A stretch of 54,606 bases of DNA from Acidimicrobiaceae bacterium (GTDB taxonomy: Bacteria; Actinomycetota; Acidimicrobiia; Acidimicrobiales; Aldehydirespiratoraceae), in assembly GCA_009843735.1 (NCBI GenBank), contig VYCW01000102.1:1-54606 (forward strand), in the 5' to 3' direction. The position numbers and the translations under genes were made by a program. Position 1 is the first letter of the stretch, and each line of letters starts with the position of its first letter. Below the pieces are notes generated by a model. It did no database searches, had not been told where the DNA came from, and saw nothing but the letters and a program-made list of their open reading frames with translations. Below, one piece after another: positions 21,393 through 30,397 of the stretch.

Positions 21393-23072
21393 GTGCTCCA
21401 GCGCCGCCTCCACACCCACTCCGACGACGACCATCTCCTGCTGCTGGAGCACCCCCACGTAGTGACATTGGGACGGCGAGGGCGCCGCGAGCACCTGCTG
21501 GTCGACGTCGAGGCCTTGGGCGGCACCGTGGTGGAGACCGATCGGGGCGGCGAGGTGACCTATCACGGCCCTGGGCAGCTCGTCGGCTATCCCATCCTGA
21601 CCGTGCCGGGAAGGCGGGGCGGCGGAATGGCCGACACCGCGGCCTACGTGTCCGGGGTGGAGCAGCTCCTGATCGACGTGCTGGGTGATCTGGGGCTCGC
21701 CGCGGGCCGCCTGGATCGCCACACCGGCGTGTGGGTGGATCCCGACGGCGTGCGGCCCCGCAAGATCGCGGCCATAGGAGTGAGGCTGTCCAGGGCCCGG
21801 TCCATGCACGGGTTTGCTCTCAACGTCGATCCCGATCTCGGCTGGTTCGGTCGGATCGTGCCCTGCGGCATCACCGGCCTCGGAGTCACGTCGCTGGCCG
21901 AGGAGGGCATCGACGCTTCGATGCGCGAGGTCGTGGACATCGCGGCCCGGCGGGCCGCCGAGCGTTGGGCACCCCACGGCCGCGTCGATCGGGCCGATGT
22001 CGCCCACCGGGTCGCTCCGGACGACATGGCCCAGTTCACCAGGGAGGCCGCCAACGGCGCCGGCGCCGGGGCGGTGCCGGATGGTGATGCGCCCGGAGCC
22101 GCCGCCGAGGGGGTGTCGCCCCGATTGCTGGGACGCCTGTCGTCAGCCCGGCTCGAAGGCGACCGCCGCGAGCCCGTGCCGCTGCGGTCGCGCAAGCCGG
22201 AATGGATGCGGGTCCCGCTGAGCACCGGTCCCACATTCCACAAGATCCGCTCCACCCTGCGGGATCTCGACCTGGTGACGGTGTGCGAGGAGGCGGGCTG
22301 CCCCAATATCTCGGAGTGCTGGAACGACGGCACGGCCACCTTCATGATCCTGGGGGAGCGCTGCACCCGGGCGTGCGGCTTCTGCATGGTGGACACCCGC
22401 CGCCCCGTGGCCGCTGATCCCGAGGAGCCGGCCCGGGTGGCCGAGGCCGCGGCCCGCATGGGCCTCGAGCACGTGGTGGTGACGATGGTGGCCCGCGACG
22501 ACCTCGGTGACGGCGGCGCGGCCGCGGTGGCCGCCACGGTGGCTGCTCTCCGGCACCGGTTGCCCCATGCCCGGGTGGAGACCCTGATCAGCGACCTGGG
22601 CGGGGATCCCGACTCCCTTCAGACCGTGTTCGACGCCCGCCCGGATGTGCTGAACCACAACATCGAGACGGTGGCCCGCCTGCAGCGAGCGGTCCGCCCG
22701 TCAGCCGGCTACGCCCGCAGCCTGTCGGTGCTGGCCAGGGCCGCCGGTGCCGGTCTGACCACCAAGTCGTCGATCATCGCCGGCATGGGCGAGACCCACG
22801 ACGAGGTGGTGCAGACCCTCGCCGACCTGCACTCGGCAGGGACCGGCATAGTGACCATCGGGCAGTACCTGCGTCCCTCCGCCCGCCACTTGCCGGTCGA
22901 CCGCTGGTGGCCGCCGGAGGCCTTCGAGCGGTGGAAGGAGATCGGCGAGGCGATGGGCATCAGCCATGTGGAGTCCTCGCCGCTGACCCGCTCCAGCTAC
23001 CACGCCCGCCAGGCCGCCGACGCGGCCGCCGGGACTGTGGAGGCCATCGAGGCGGGCACAGTTCGTATCTAG
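21393..23072 (+). CDS. lipB-lipA: Fused octanoyltransferase-lipoyl synthase (LipB-LipA)
   Basis: One uninterrupted frame encodes two lipoate-assembly enzymes. LipB part (about 1-225): TDRGGEVTYHGPGQLVGYPI, catalytic Lys in RPRKIAAIGVRLSR and Cys in GRIVPCGITGLGVTS. After a Gly/Ala linker, LipA (about 265-559): auxiliary cluster CEEAGCPNISECWN, radical-SAM CTRACGFC, and C-terminal SSYHARQ. LipB moves octanoate from carrier protein to E2, and LipA inserts two sulfurs. LipB-like sequence (RIRWLGRVAYDDALVLQRR) begins before GTG 21393 in the same frame, and the only candidate start there is CTG 21312, overlapping the E2 stop as CTGA with GGAG upstream. The true start is probably 21312. Confidence 0.93.
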   Translation: MLQRRLHTHSDDDHLLLLEHPHVVTLGRRGRREHLLVDVEALGGTVVETDRGGEVTYHGPGQLVGYPILTVPGRRGGGMADTAAYVSGVEQLLIDVLGDLGLAAGRLDRHTGVWVDPDGVRPRKIAAIGVRLSRARSMHGFALNVDPDLGWFGRIVPCGITGLGVTSLAEEGIDASMREVVDIAARRAAERWAPHGRVDRADVAHRVAPDDMAQFTREAANGAGAGAVPDGDAPGAAAEGVSPRLLGRLSSARLEGDRREPVPLRSRKPEWMRVPLSTGPTFHKIRSTLRDLDLVTVCEEAGCPNISECWNDGTATFMILGERCTRACGFCMVDTRRPVAADPEEPARVAEAAARMGLEHVVVTMVARDDLGDGGAAAVAATVAALRHRLPHARVETLISDLGGDPDSLQTVFDARPDVLNHNIETVARLQRAVRPSAGYARSLSVLARAAGAGLTTKSSIIAGMGETHDEVVQTLADLHSAGTGIVTIGQYLRPSARHLPVDRWWPPEAFERWKEIGEAMGISHVESSPLTRSSYHARQAADAAAGTVEAIEAGTVRI

Positions 23073-23082
23073 GCTTGCGGGC

Positions 23083-24186
23083 ATGTTCGTCGAGCGTCTC
23101 GACAAGGCCAGGAGCCTGATGGCCACCCACGGCGTGGACGTGCTGATGCTGTCGGTGGGGGCCGACCTGCCGTACTTCTGCGGCTATGAGGCCATGCCGC
23201 TGGAGCGCCTCACCATGCTGGTGGTGCCCCGCGACGGCGGGGCGACGCTGGTGGTGCCCCGCATGGAGGCTCCCCGGGTGACCGAGCGGCCCGACGTGTT
23301 CGGGATGCGCCCCTGGGATGAGACCGACGATCCGGTGGCCATCGTGGCCGGCCTGGCCGGAGCGGCGGAGGTGGCCGCAGTGGGCGACCACATGTGGTCC
23401 CGGTTCCTGGTCGATCTGATGGGGCTAATGCCCGGCGCGGAGTGGCGGCGGGCATCGGAGGTGACCGCGCCGATCCGGTCGGTGAAGGCCGCCGACGAGG
23501 TCGAGCGTCTGCGGGCCGCGGGCGCGGCCGTGGACCGGATCGCGGGCCGGCTCCAGCGGGGCGAGATCGAGCTGGTGGGGCGGACCGAGGCCGAGGTGTC
23601 GGCCGAGCTCGGCCGCCAGATCCTCGCCGAGGGCCATGACCGGGTGAACTTCGCCATCGTCGCCGCCGGCGCCAATGCGGCCAGCCCCCACCACGAGGCC
23701 GGCGGGCGCGTGATCGCCGAGGGGGAGGTGGTGCTGTGCGACTTCGGGGGCACCATGGTCGGCGACGACGGGGTGGGGTACTGCTCCGACATCACCCGCT
23801 GCGTCTACACAGGCGAACCACCGGCCGAGTTCAACGAGCTCTACGACGTGCTGTTCGAGGCCCAGGCCGCGGGAGTGGCCGCAGCCGCGGTGGGTACCCC
23901 AGCCCAGGATGTGGACCGGGCCGCCCGCTCGCTCATCGCATCGGCCGGCTACGGCGATTACTTCGTGCACCGCACCGGCCATGGCATCGGCACCGAGGAG
24001 CATGAGGACCCCTACATCGTGGAGGGCAACCGCGAGCCGCTGGTCGCAGGCAACGCCTTCTCGGTGGAGCCCGGCATCTACGTGCCCGGCCGCTGGGGGG
24101 CCCGCATCGAGGACATCGTGGTGGCATCGCCCGACGGTCCCGACCCGCTCAACCGCGTCGATCACCGCCTGGCCGCCGTCGCCTGA
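23083..24186 (+). CDS. M24-family metallopeptidase (Xaa-Pro aminopeptidase-like)
   Basis: A 367-residue protein with an N-terminal creatinase-like domain (to about 135) and a C-terminal pita-bread domain. All five metal ligands are present: Asp in LCDFGGTMVG, Asp in GYCSDITRC, His in FVHRTGHGIGTEEHE, Glu in FSVEPGIYVPG, and Glu in GARIEDIVV. Such enzymes release N-terminal residues preceding proline in the cytoplasm. ATG 23083 follows the lipB-lipA stop by 10 bases. No signal peptide is visible. Confidence 0.9.
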   Translation: MFVERLDKARSLMATHGVDVLMLSVGADLPYFCGYEAMPLERLTMLVVPRDGGATLVVPRMEAPRVTERPDVFGMRPWDETDDPVAIVAGLAGAAEVAAVGDHMWSRFLVDLMGLMPGAEWRRASEVTAPIRSVKAADEVERLRAAGAAVDRIAGRLQRGEIELVGRTEAEVSAELGRQILAEGHDRVNFAIVAAGANAASPHHEAGGRVIAEGEVVLCDFGGTMVGDDGVGYCSDITRCVYTGEPPAEFNELYDVLFEAQAAGVAAAAVGTPAQDVDRAARSLIASAGYGDYFVHRTGHGIGTEEHEDPYIVEGNREPLVAGNAFSVEPGIYVPGRWGARIEDIVVASPDGPDPLNRVDHRLAAVA

Positions 24187-24203
24187 GAGCCGGCCCTCCC
24201 GCC

Positions 24204-25058
24204 ATGATCGAACTCCAGGCGGCCACCCTTCTGGTGGGCTGGGCCGCGGGCGGCTGGTTCTTCCTTTGGGTCACCACCCGCCGGCGCGAGGTCGGGCTCG
24301 GCTACGGCTGGCTGATGCGGGGGATCTTCCTCGCACTGGCTGCGGGCTCGCTGGTGGCGGCCTTCGCCACCGAACCGGCATGGTCCCGGGAAGCGGCAAC
24401 GCTGGCCTTCGTCGTCGCCGGCCTGGTCGCAGGGGCGGTGTCGGTGGTCCGCAAGTCGGCCGGCACCAGCGGTCAACGGGCCGAGGTCGAGCGCCGGTCG
24501 GCCCGGGTGGCCGGGATGACCGGCATCGATCGGGCCGAGGCTCGCTTCGACGCCTCGGCGCCGGAGTTCCCTCCCGTTCTCGACCTGGTGGCGGCGGCGG
24601 TGGGCCTGCTGGCGACCCTGGCGGGCGCGATCGTCGCCGAGGGCCCGACCGGGCTGGCGGTGGCCCGCACGCTGGTCGGGGCCCTGTTCACCGGGGCGGT
24701 GCTCAGCGCCATGCTGCTCGGCCACTGGTACCTCGTGCAGCCCGGCCTCGCGCGCGGCCCGCTGCTGCAGATGGTGCGGGCCGCGGGGTTGCTGTGGCTG
24801 CCCGAGACCGTCGTGCTGCTGTGGCCCACCGGGATGGTGTCGGTGCTCAACGGGACCATCGACGACGGCTACAACGGCCTCCTCGGCTGGTTCTGGGTCG
24901 GCTGCGCGGCCATGACGCTGCTGCTGGTGGTGGTGGCCAGGGCCGCGCTGCGTGAGCGCCAGTACTCGGCGGTGATGGCCGCCACCGGGCTGGTGTACCT
25001 GGCCATCGTCACCGCCTTCGGCCAGGACCTGGTGGCCCGCATACTCCTCACGCCATAA
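24204..25058 (+). CDS. Multispan membrane protein of unknown function
   Basis: A 284-residue hydrophobic protein with about seven predicted membrane spans, e.g. ATLLVGWAAGGWFFLWVTT, IFLALAAGSLVAAFA, AATLAFVVAGLVAGAVSVV, then a polar cytoplasmic-type loop with basic residues (RKSAGTSGQRAEVERRSARV), followed by four more spans. Notable residues are a conserved-looking GHWYLVQPGL and LWLPETVVLLWPTGM. I do not recognise a family. It starts 17 bases after the M24 peptidase gene and is probably cotranscribed. Confidence 0.75.
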   Translation: MIELQAATLLVGWAAGGWFFLWVTTRRREVGLGYGWLMRGIFLALAAGSLVAAFATEPAWSREAATLAFVVAGLVAGAVSVVRKSAGTSGQRAEVERRSARVAGMTGIDRAEARFDASAPEFPPVLDLVAAAVGLLATLAGAIVAEGPTGLAVARTLVGALFTGAVLSAMLLGHWYLVQPGLARGPLLQMVRAAGLLWLPETVVLLWPTGMVSVLNGTIDDGYNGLLGWFWVGCAAMTLLLVVVARAALRERQYSAVMAATGLVYLAIVTAFGQDLVARILLTP

Positions 25059-25132
25059 ACTTGTGATGGCGGTGCGGAGGCCTGCGTGCCGAGACCTGGC
25101 TTGACCAGGCTCGCGCTGATGCGAGGAGGCCA

Positions 25133-26014
25133 GTGGTGCCGAGAGTGATCTGGAAGGGATCGATCAGCTTCGGATTGGTGACGATCCCCGTGCAGCTGTT
25201 CAGCGCGGTGAGCCGCAAGACGGTGCGCTTCAACCAGCTCGACGCCGAGACCGGAGCCAGGGTGCGCTACAAGAAGGTGTCGTCGGCCGACGACTCGGAG
25301 CTGCCGTCCGAGCGGATCGTGAAGGGCTACGAGCTGCCCTCGGGCGACTACGTGACCGTCACCGAGGCCGAGTTCGAGCAGCTGGCTCCCGTCGCGGCCC
25401 GCACCATCGACATCGACGCGTTCATCGATCTCTCCGACATAGATCCCGTGTTCTTCGACAGCGCATACCACCTGGTGCCCGACGAGACCACCGCCAAGCC
25501 CTACAAGCTGCTGGCTGAGGCCATGGGCGAGGCCAACAAGGTGGGCATCTGCCACTTCGTGATGCGCTCCAAGCAGCACCTGGCCGCCATCCGCCTGGTC
25601 GACGGCCGGCTGATGCTGTCGACGATGGTCTACGCCGACGAGCTGGTGGCCCCCGACGAGCTCGGCGGCTTCGACTCCCTGGGCGACATTGAGGTGGACG
25701 AGCGGGAGACGGCCATGGCCCGCCAGCTCATCGCCGCCCTCGAATCCGACTTCGAGCCGGGCCGTTACACCGACTCCTACCGGGAGGCCCTGCTGGAGCT
25801 CATCGAGCGCAAGGCCTCCGGCGACACCACCGCCACGGTGGCCTCGCCCGCGCCGTCGTCCGACACTGTCGTGGACCTGATGGCTGCGCTGGAGGCCTCG
25901 GTGGCGGCGGCCAAGGAGGCCCGAAAGCGCCATCCGACCGCCGGCAGCGACAGCGCCCCCGCCGCCGAAGAGGCGTCCGAGGCCGAAACCGAGCAGGTCC
26001 GCCGGTCGGCCTGA
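25133..26014 (+). CDS. ku: Ku protein (non-homologous end joining)
   Basis: A 293-residue bacterial Ku. It begins VPRVIWKGSISFGLVTIPVQLFSAV, the standard Ku opening, and continues YVTVTEAEFEQLAP and HLAAIRLVDGRLMLSTMVYADE. The Ku core ends near residue 230, followed by a low-complexity Ala/Ser/Glu tail (about 240-293). Some bacterial Ku proteins use a basic tail for DNA binding; this tail is mainly acidic with a short basic patch KEARKRHP. GTG 25133 (or GTG 25136) is preceded by GAGGAGG at the right spacing. The LigD polymerase gene follows immediately. Confidence 0.95.
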   Translation: MVPRVIWKGSISFGLVTIPVQLFSAVSRKTVRFNQLDAETGARVRYKKVSSADDSELPSERIVKGYELPSGDYVTVTEAEFEQLAPVAARTIDIDAFIDLSDIDPVFFDSAYHLVPDETTAKPYKLLAEAMGEANKVGICHFVMRSKQHLAAIRLVDGRLMLSTMVYADELVAPDELGGFDSLGDIEVDERETAMARQLIAALESDFEPGRYTDSYREALLELIERKASGDTTATVASPAPSSDTVVDLMAALEASVAAAKEARKRHPTAGSDSAPAAEEASEAETEQVRRSA

Positions 26015-26019
26015 CGGCC

Positions 26020-26955
26020 GTGACGAATCCAAGAAGGCGAGCAGCAGTGAGCGCACCCGAGCGTGTGGCGGTCACCGTGGGTGGCCGGCAGCTGTCGGTG
26101 AGCAACCTCGACAAGGTGATGTACCCGCTGGTCGGCTTCAGCAAGGCGCAGGTCATCGACTACTACGTGAGGGTCGCGCCGGTGATGCTGGCCCACATCG
26201 GCGACCGGGGGATCACTCTGAGGCGCTGGCCCGACGGCGTGACCGCTGAGTCGTTCTTCGAGAAGCGGTGCCCGAGCCACCGCCCGGAGTGGGTTCCAAC
26301 GTGCCCCGGGCCCGGCGACCGGGGAGGGCAGATCAACTACTGCCGGCTGGACACGGTGGCCGCGCTGGCGTGGTCGGCCAACCTGGCCGCGCTGGAGATC
26401 CACGCCCCCATGGCCCGGTGCGGCGACATCGACTCGCCCACCATGGCGGTGTTCGACCTCGACCCGGGCAAGCCGGCCACGATCGTCGAGTGCTGCCGGG
26501 TGGCGCTGCACATCCGGGAGGTCCTGGAAGCGGTGGGTCTGGAGGCGTGGGCGAAGACCTCGGGCAGCAAGGGGCTGCAGCTGTACGTGCCCCTCAACCG
26601 GCCCCACACCTATGACCATGCGGCCGGCTTCGCCCGGGCGGTGGCCCAACTGCTGGAGCAGCGGATGCCGGCCCAGGTGGTGTCGATCATGAAGCGGAGC
26701 CTGCGCCCCAACAAGGTGTTCATCGACTGGGGTCAGAACGCCCGCTTCAAGACTACCATCGCGCCCTACTCGCTGAGGGGGAGGGACCGCCCGACGGCGT
26801 CGACCCCGATCACCTGGGACGAGGTGTCCGACGGCGCCGACGGCGAGCCGCTCACCTTCACCGCGGCCGAGGTGCTGGAGCGGCTCGACGAGCTCGGCGA
26901 TCTCTTTGCGTCCACGCTCACGCTCGAGCAGGACCTCCCCGCCCCGTCGCAGTAG
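26020..26955 (+). CDS. Stand-alone LigD-type NHEJ polymerase/primase
   Basis: About 311 residues forming only the polymerase domain of LigD. Features are VSNLDKVMYPLVGFSKAQVIDYYVRV, GITLRRWPDG, the two metal-binding acids in AVFDLDPG, the nucleotide-binding KTSGSKGLQLYVP and the third acid in KVFIDWGQN. ATP-dependent ligase and 3'-phosphoesterase modules are absent. In mycobacteria these are fused in one protein, so here the ligase must be encoded elsewhere. The start may be GTG 26020 or GTG 26047 (GAAGG upstream of the latter). It forms an operon with ku. Confidence 0.93.
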   Translation: MTNPRRRAAVSAPERVAVTVGGRQLSVSNLDKVMYPLVGFSKAQVIDYYVRVAPVMLAHIGDRGITLRRWPDGVTAESFFEKRCPSHRPEWVPTCPGPGDRGGQINYCRLDTVAALAWSANLAALEIHAPMARCGDIDSPTMAVFDLDPGKPATIVECCRVALHIREVLEAVGLEAWAKTSGSKGLQLYVPLNRPHTYDHAAGFARAVAQLLEQRMPAQVVSIMKRSLRPNKVFIDWGQNARFKTTIAPYSLRGRDRPTASTPITWDEVSDGADGEPLTFTAAEVLERLDELGDLFASTLTLEQDLPAPSQ

Positions 26956-26999
26956 CCCGCGCCGGAATTGGCGGCGATCCGGACCGTTAGCCTGACCGG

Positions 27000-28466
27000 A
27001 TGCCGATCACCGTTCATGCAGTCCGCTCGGTCCCCAAGGCGGCCACAGCCAGCATCGCCATGGTCACCTCAGAGGCCGCCTCCTCCGGCGTTGACGGCTT
27101 CGACGCAGCCGTCCTGGACATGGCCGGATTCGAGGGCAAGGCGGACCAAGTCCACCTCCAGCCGGCCGAGGGCGGCTTCGCCGGGCTGATCGGGTTGGGC
27201 CCGGCCGCGAAAGTGACCGCGGCCACTGTCCGGCGAGCGGCTGCGGTGCTGGCCCGCTCGTGCTCCCGCCACGCCCGGGTGGCGGTCCGCCTGGCCGCAG
27301 GAACCGATCTGGACACTGGCGCAGCCCGCCAGGCGCTGGCCGAGGGTGCCGTCCTCGGCGCCTACCGCTACACCGAGTACAAGTCGGGCGCAGCCGACAC
27401 CGACGGCGACGGCGGCCAGCCCAAGCTGACCCGTGTCGACGTGGTTGGCAGCACCTCGACCGCGGCCAAGGAGGCGCTGGAGCGCGGCGCCGCCATCGCC
27501 GGGGCGGTGTGCCTGGCCCGCGACCTTGCCAACGAGCCGGGAGGCTCGCTCACCGCGCCGGCCTTCGCCGACAAGGCGGCTGAGGTCGCCCGGGACGCCG
27601 GCTTGGAGGTCAAGGTCTGGACCGAGGCGGAGATCAGGGCGGAACGACTCGGCGGAGTGCTCGGCGTCAACCGGGGCAGCACCCAGCCGCCCCGCTTCGT
27701 CGAGGTGACCTACGAGCCCGAAGGAGACCCCGCCGCGGTGCTCGCCTACGTGGGCAAGGGAATCACCTTCGACGCCGGGGGCCTGTCCATCAAGACCGCC
27801 CAGGGAATGATGGCCATGAAGATGGACATGTGCGGGGCCGCCGCCATCATCGGGGCCATGTCGGTGCTCCCCGCGGTGGGCGCACCGGTAAGGGTCAAGG
27901 GGTACCTGCCCATGACCGACAACATGCTCGGCGGCGACGCCACCCGGCCCGGCGATGTTCTCACAATCCGCAACGGCAAGACCATCGAGGTGCTCAACAC
28001 CGACGCCGAGGGCCGGCTGATCCTGGCCGACGCCCTGTCGCTGGCCTGCGAGGACGAGCCTGATGCCATTGTCGACCTGGCCACGCTGACCGGCGCCTGC
28101 ATGGTGGCTCTGGGACCGTCCATCGCCGGGCTAATGGGCAACGACGAATCGCTGATCGATGAGATCCGGGCCGCCGCGGACCGCGCCGGGGAGCGGGTGT
28201 GGCCGCTGCCCCTGCCGGCCGACTACGCCAAGCAGTTCGAGTCGAACGTGGCCGACATGAAGAACATCGGCGGCACCCACGGCGGTGCGCTGACCGCGGG
28301 GCTGATCCTCCAGCAGTTCGTGGCGGACGGCATCTGTTGGGCCCACCTCGACATCGCCGGTCCGGCCCGGGCCGAGTCGGACGACGGCGAGATCTCCAAG
28401 GGCGGCACCGGCTTCGGCGTGCGCACCCTGGTCGAGCTGGCCCGGTCGTACGCCCCGAGCGGCTAG
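27000..28466 (+). CDS. pepA: Leucyl aminopeptidase, M17 family
   Basis: A 488-residue cytosolic aminopeptidase. The C-terminal catalytic domain has GKGITFDAGGLSIKTA, MKMDMCGAAAIIGAM, the signature NTDAEGRLILADAL and MADMKN-type metal-site sequence (here NVADMKNIGG). The metal ligands Lys, Asp and Glu of the two-zinc site are all present. The N-terminal domain (1-160) is divergent, as usual. It ends 15 bases from the convergent kinase-like gene. Confidence 0.94.
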   Translation: MPITVHAVRSVPKAATASIAMVTSEAASSGVDGFDAAVLDMAGFEGKADQVHLQPAEGGFAGLIGLGPAAKVTAATVRRAAAVLARSCSRHARVAVRLAAGTDLDTGAARQALAEGAVLGAYRYTEYKSGAADTDGDGGQPKLTRVDVVGSTSTAAKEALERGAAIAGAVCLARDLANEPGGSLTAPAFADKAAEVARDAGLEVKVWTEAEIRAERLGGVLGVNRGSTQPPRFVEVTYEPEGDPAAVLAYVGKGITFDAGGLSIKTAQGMMAMKMDMCGAAAIIGAMSVLPAVGAPVRVKGYLPMTDNMLGGDATRPGDVLTIRNGKTIEVLNTDAEGRLILADALSLACEDEPDAIVDLATLTGACMVALGPSIAGLMGNDESLIDEIRAAADRAGERVWPLPLPADYAKQFESNVADMKNIGGTHGGALTAGLILQQFVADGICWAHLDIAGPARAESDDGEISKGGTGFGVRTLVELARSYAPSG

Positions 28467-28481
28467 CGGCGGCCTCGCCGC

Positions 28482-29534
28482 TCAGAGCAGGTCGGGCAGG
28501 CTCAGCTCGTCGGCGGCCCGCTCGAAGCGCTCGAAGGTGGCCGCCAGCAGTCCCCGCTGGCGCTCGTCGGTGAGGTCCATGCCCGCGCCCGCGATCATCG
28601 GGTAACACACGCAGAACAGCACCGCACCCCGGTAGATGTCCCACATCCCGCCGGTCTCGGACTCGGGCACGCCCTCGGCCACCAGCGCTCGCAGCCAACG
28701 CTCATAGAGGCCGGGCTCGATCTCCGAGGCGGTGGCGGGTGAGAGGCTCCCGGTGACGAAGTAGGCCAGGTCGCCCACCGGCACGGACTCCCCGATGACC
28801 TGGAAGTCGAGCAGCACGACCCGGCCGTCGTCGTCGAAGAACATGTTGTCGGCCCGGTAGTCGCCGTGCACCAGGGTGCTCTGCGCCGTGCCCAGCGACC
28901 CCAGCATCTCGGGCAGGGCCTCCACCCAGCCGTCGGCCACCGTCTCCACCGCCGGGGGGACGCTCATGGCCCCCCGGACCTTGGCCCAGCCGTCGGAGAA
29001 CACCGGCGGCAGCAGCATCGGGTAGATGGGATCGTGGATGGCCATCGCGGTGCCCCGCTCCACGATCGGGTCGGCCTTGCCCCACCAGTGGGCGTGCCAG
29101 GCGGCCAGCTCGTCCACGGCCTGCTCGGCGTCGGCCCGGCCCATGCCCTCGATCTGGCTCACGGCCCGGTACGAGCCCACGTCCTCCAGCACCAGCACGA
29201 ACTGGTGAGTGTCGGGGTCGACGGCGCCGAAGTGGCAGTGGGGGACCCGGATGGGGCTCTCGGCGGCCAGCTCCCGGTAGAAGCCGACCTCGCGGATGTT
29301 GAGGCGCAGGATCTGGGCCGTGAAACGGGCCGTCTCGTCGAGGCCGGGCAGCTTGATCACCACGGTGTCGGGGCAGTCGCCCTCCAGCGTGGCCCGGTAA
29401 ATGGCGCCGATCATCCCGACCCCGGTGCCGATGTCCTCCATGTTGACGATCCGCACGGGCGTGTCCATGGCCCGAGAGAGCCAGTCGTCGTCGATCCCCT
29501 CGATGCCGTCGGGTATTGCCGGCTCCATGTCCAC
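28482..29534 (-). CDS. Aminoglycoside-phosphotransferase/ecdysteroid-kinase-like protein
   Basis: A 350-residue kinase-fold protein: ATP-site Lys in TVVIKLPGLDETARF, catalytic loop LVHGDYRADNMFFDDDG and metal site VVLLDFQVIGESVPVGDL. The HGDYRxDN catalytic loop and DFQ (instead of DFG) are typical of the APH/EcK-like family that phosphorylates small hydroxylated molecules. The family is large in actinobacteria and the substrate cannot be inferred; antibiotic resistance should not be assumed. The gene is monocistronic, convergent with pepA. Confidence 0.87.
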   Translation of the reverse strand: MDMEPAIPDGIEGIDDDWLSRAMDTPVRIVNMEDIGTGVGMIGAIYRATLEGDCPDTVVIKLPGLDETARFTAQILRLNIREVGFYRELAAESPIRVPHCHFGAVDPDTHQFVLVLEDVGSYRAVSQIEGMGRADAEQAVDELAAWHAHWWGKADPIVERGTAMAIHDPIYPMLLPPVFSDGWAKVRGAMSVPPAVETVADGWVEALPEMLGSLGTAQSTLVHGDYRADNMFFDDDGRVVLLDFQVIGESVPVGDLAYFVTGSLSPATASEIEPGLYERWLRALVAEGVPESETGGMWDIYRGAVLFCVCYPMIAGAGMDLTDERQRGLLAATFERFERAADELSLPDLL

Positions 29535-29577
29535 CCCCTGGTCGGAGCCCGACGCTACTTCATCATCGCGTGTCTTC

Positions 29578-30204
29578 TCAGGCCGCCTCTGGCGGCACCC
29601 GGCCGTGATGAAGGCTCCATGCCCAGCGAACGGCGTCGGCCGCGATGGCCGGATGGAACTTGAGCCTGCTCAACTGCCGTTCGGTCTCGTCGATGTTGTC
29701 GCCGCACTCCACCATGCTCAGGGCCAGCCGGCGGGCACGCAGTTGCTGCTGCCTGACGCCGTCGGCCCCTCCGGCCGCGGCGACGTACTCCTGGTGGCAC
29801 TGCTGGACTGAGGCGGGAAGGCGCTGCAGCTGGCGGTGGCTGAGCTGGGGCAGGCGCAGGCGCACCGCCAGCGTCGTGGCGCCCACCGCTCGGGCCGCCC
29901 GGAAGCGGCAGGCGCGAGCGACGGTCTTGACCATCGCGCTCCGGGAGCCGCCTTCGAAGCCGATGCCCAGGGCGCAGGCCGTCTCCCGCAGGTTGACGGT
30001 CGCATCGTCGGCGTCCTCGAGCACGGCCGCGCAGTGTCGCAGGAACCAGGTAGTGGAGGGCCCGAGCGTTCCCAGCCAGAACTGCTCGACGTAGGCCGAC
30101 CTGAGGTCGTGGCCGAACACGTCCTTGCGGTGATCCGTCCAGGGAATGAGCCTGACCACGTCGATTTCGATGATGGTCGCAGGATGCTTGCTGGTAATGG
30201 TCAT
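29578..30204 (-). CDS. Hypothetical protein, 208 residues
   Basis: ATG 30204 with GGAG eight bases upstream encodes MTITSKHPATIIEIDVVRLI and a mostly helical basic protein: WFLRHCAAVLEDADDATVNLRETACALGIGFEGGSRSAM resembles a winged-helix or helix-turn-helix core (residues 50-95), and a second helical block with QLSHRQLQRLPASVQQCHQEYV follows. Dense Arg content supports nucleic-acid binding, but I recognise no family. It has its own AT-rich upstream region and stands alone between oppositely oriented neighbours. Confidence 0.7.
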   Translation of the reverse strand: MTITSKHPATIIEIDVVRLIPWTDHRKDVFGHDLRSAYVEQFWLGTLGPSTTWFLRHCAAVLEDADDATVNLRETACALGIGFEGGSRSAMVKTVARACRFRAARAVGATTLAVRLRLPQLSHRQLQRLPASVQQCHQEYVAAAGGADGVRQQQLRARRLALSMVECGDNIDETERQLSRLKFHPAIAADAVRWAWSLHHGRVPPEAA

Positions 30205-30273
30205 GGGAGTATCTCCGAAAGTAGAGCGCGCCAGAGCGCGGATATTGCAACTGAAGGGGGAAGTCTTGTCGAA

Positions 30274-30304
30274 ATACTATTCACAACCGACATGCATAAG
30301 TCAA
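30274..30304 (-). promoter_or_regulatory. Possible promoter of the 208-residue gene
   Basis: In a locally AT-rich block, TTGACT (30304-30299) and TAGTAT (30279-30274) lie 19 bases apart on the minus strand; shifting the -10 to AATAGT gives a spacing of 17. The gene starts about 70 bases further on. No experimental start is known. Confidence 0.35.
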
Positions 30305-30397
30305 ACTGTAGTTTCTGTGTAGTTCTGCTGATGGATGTGTTGCAGGCGTCGCTTATGGCCAGCCGAGCGGTCTCACCCCTGCCGCTACGCTGGCTCG

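Noticed and set aside
19780-21468. Long minus-strand frame over the E2 gene
   Set aside because: Composition is mirrored Arg/Gly/Pro codons, with no domain; the plus strand has all E2 motifs.
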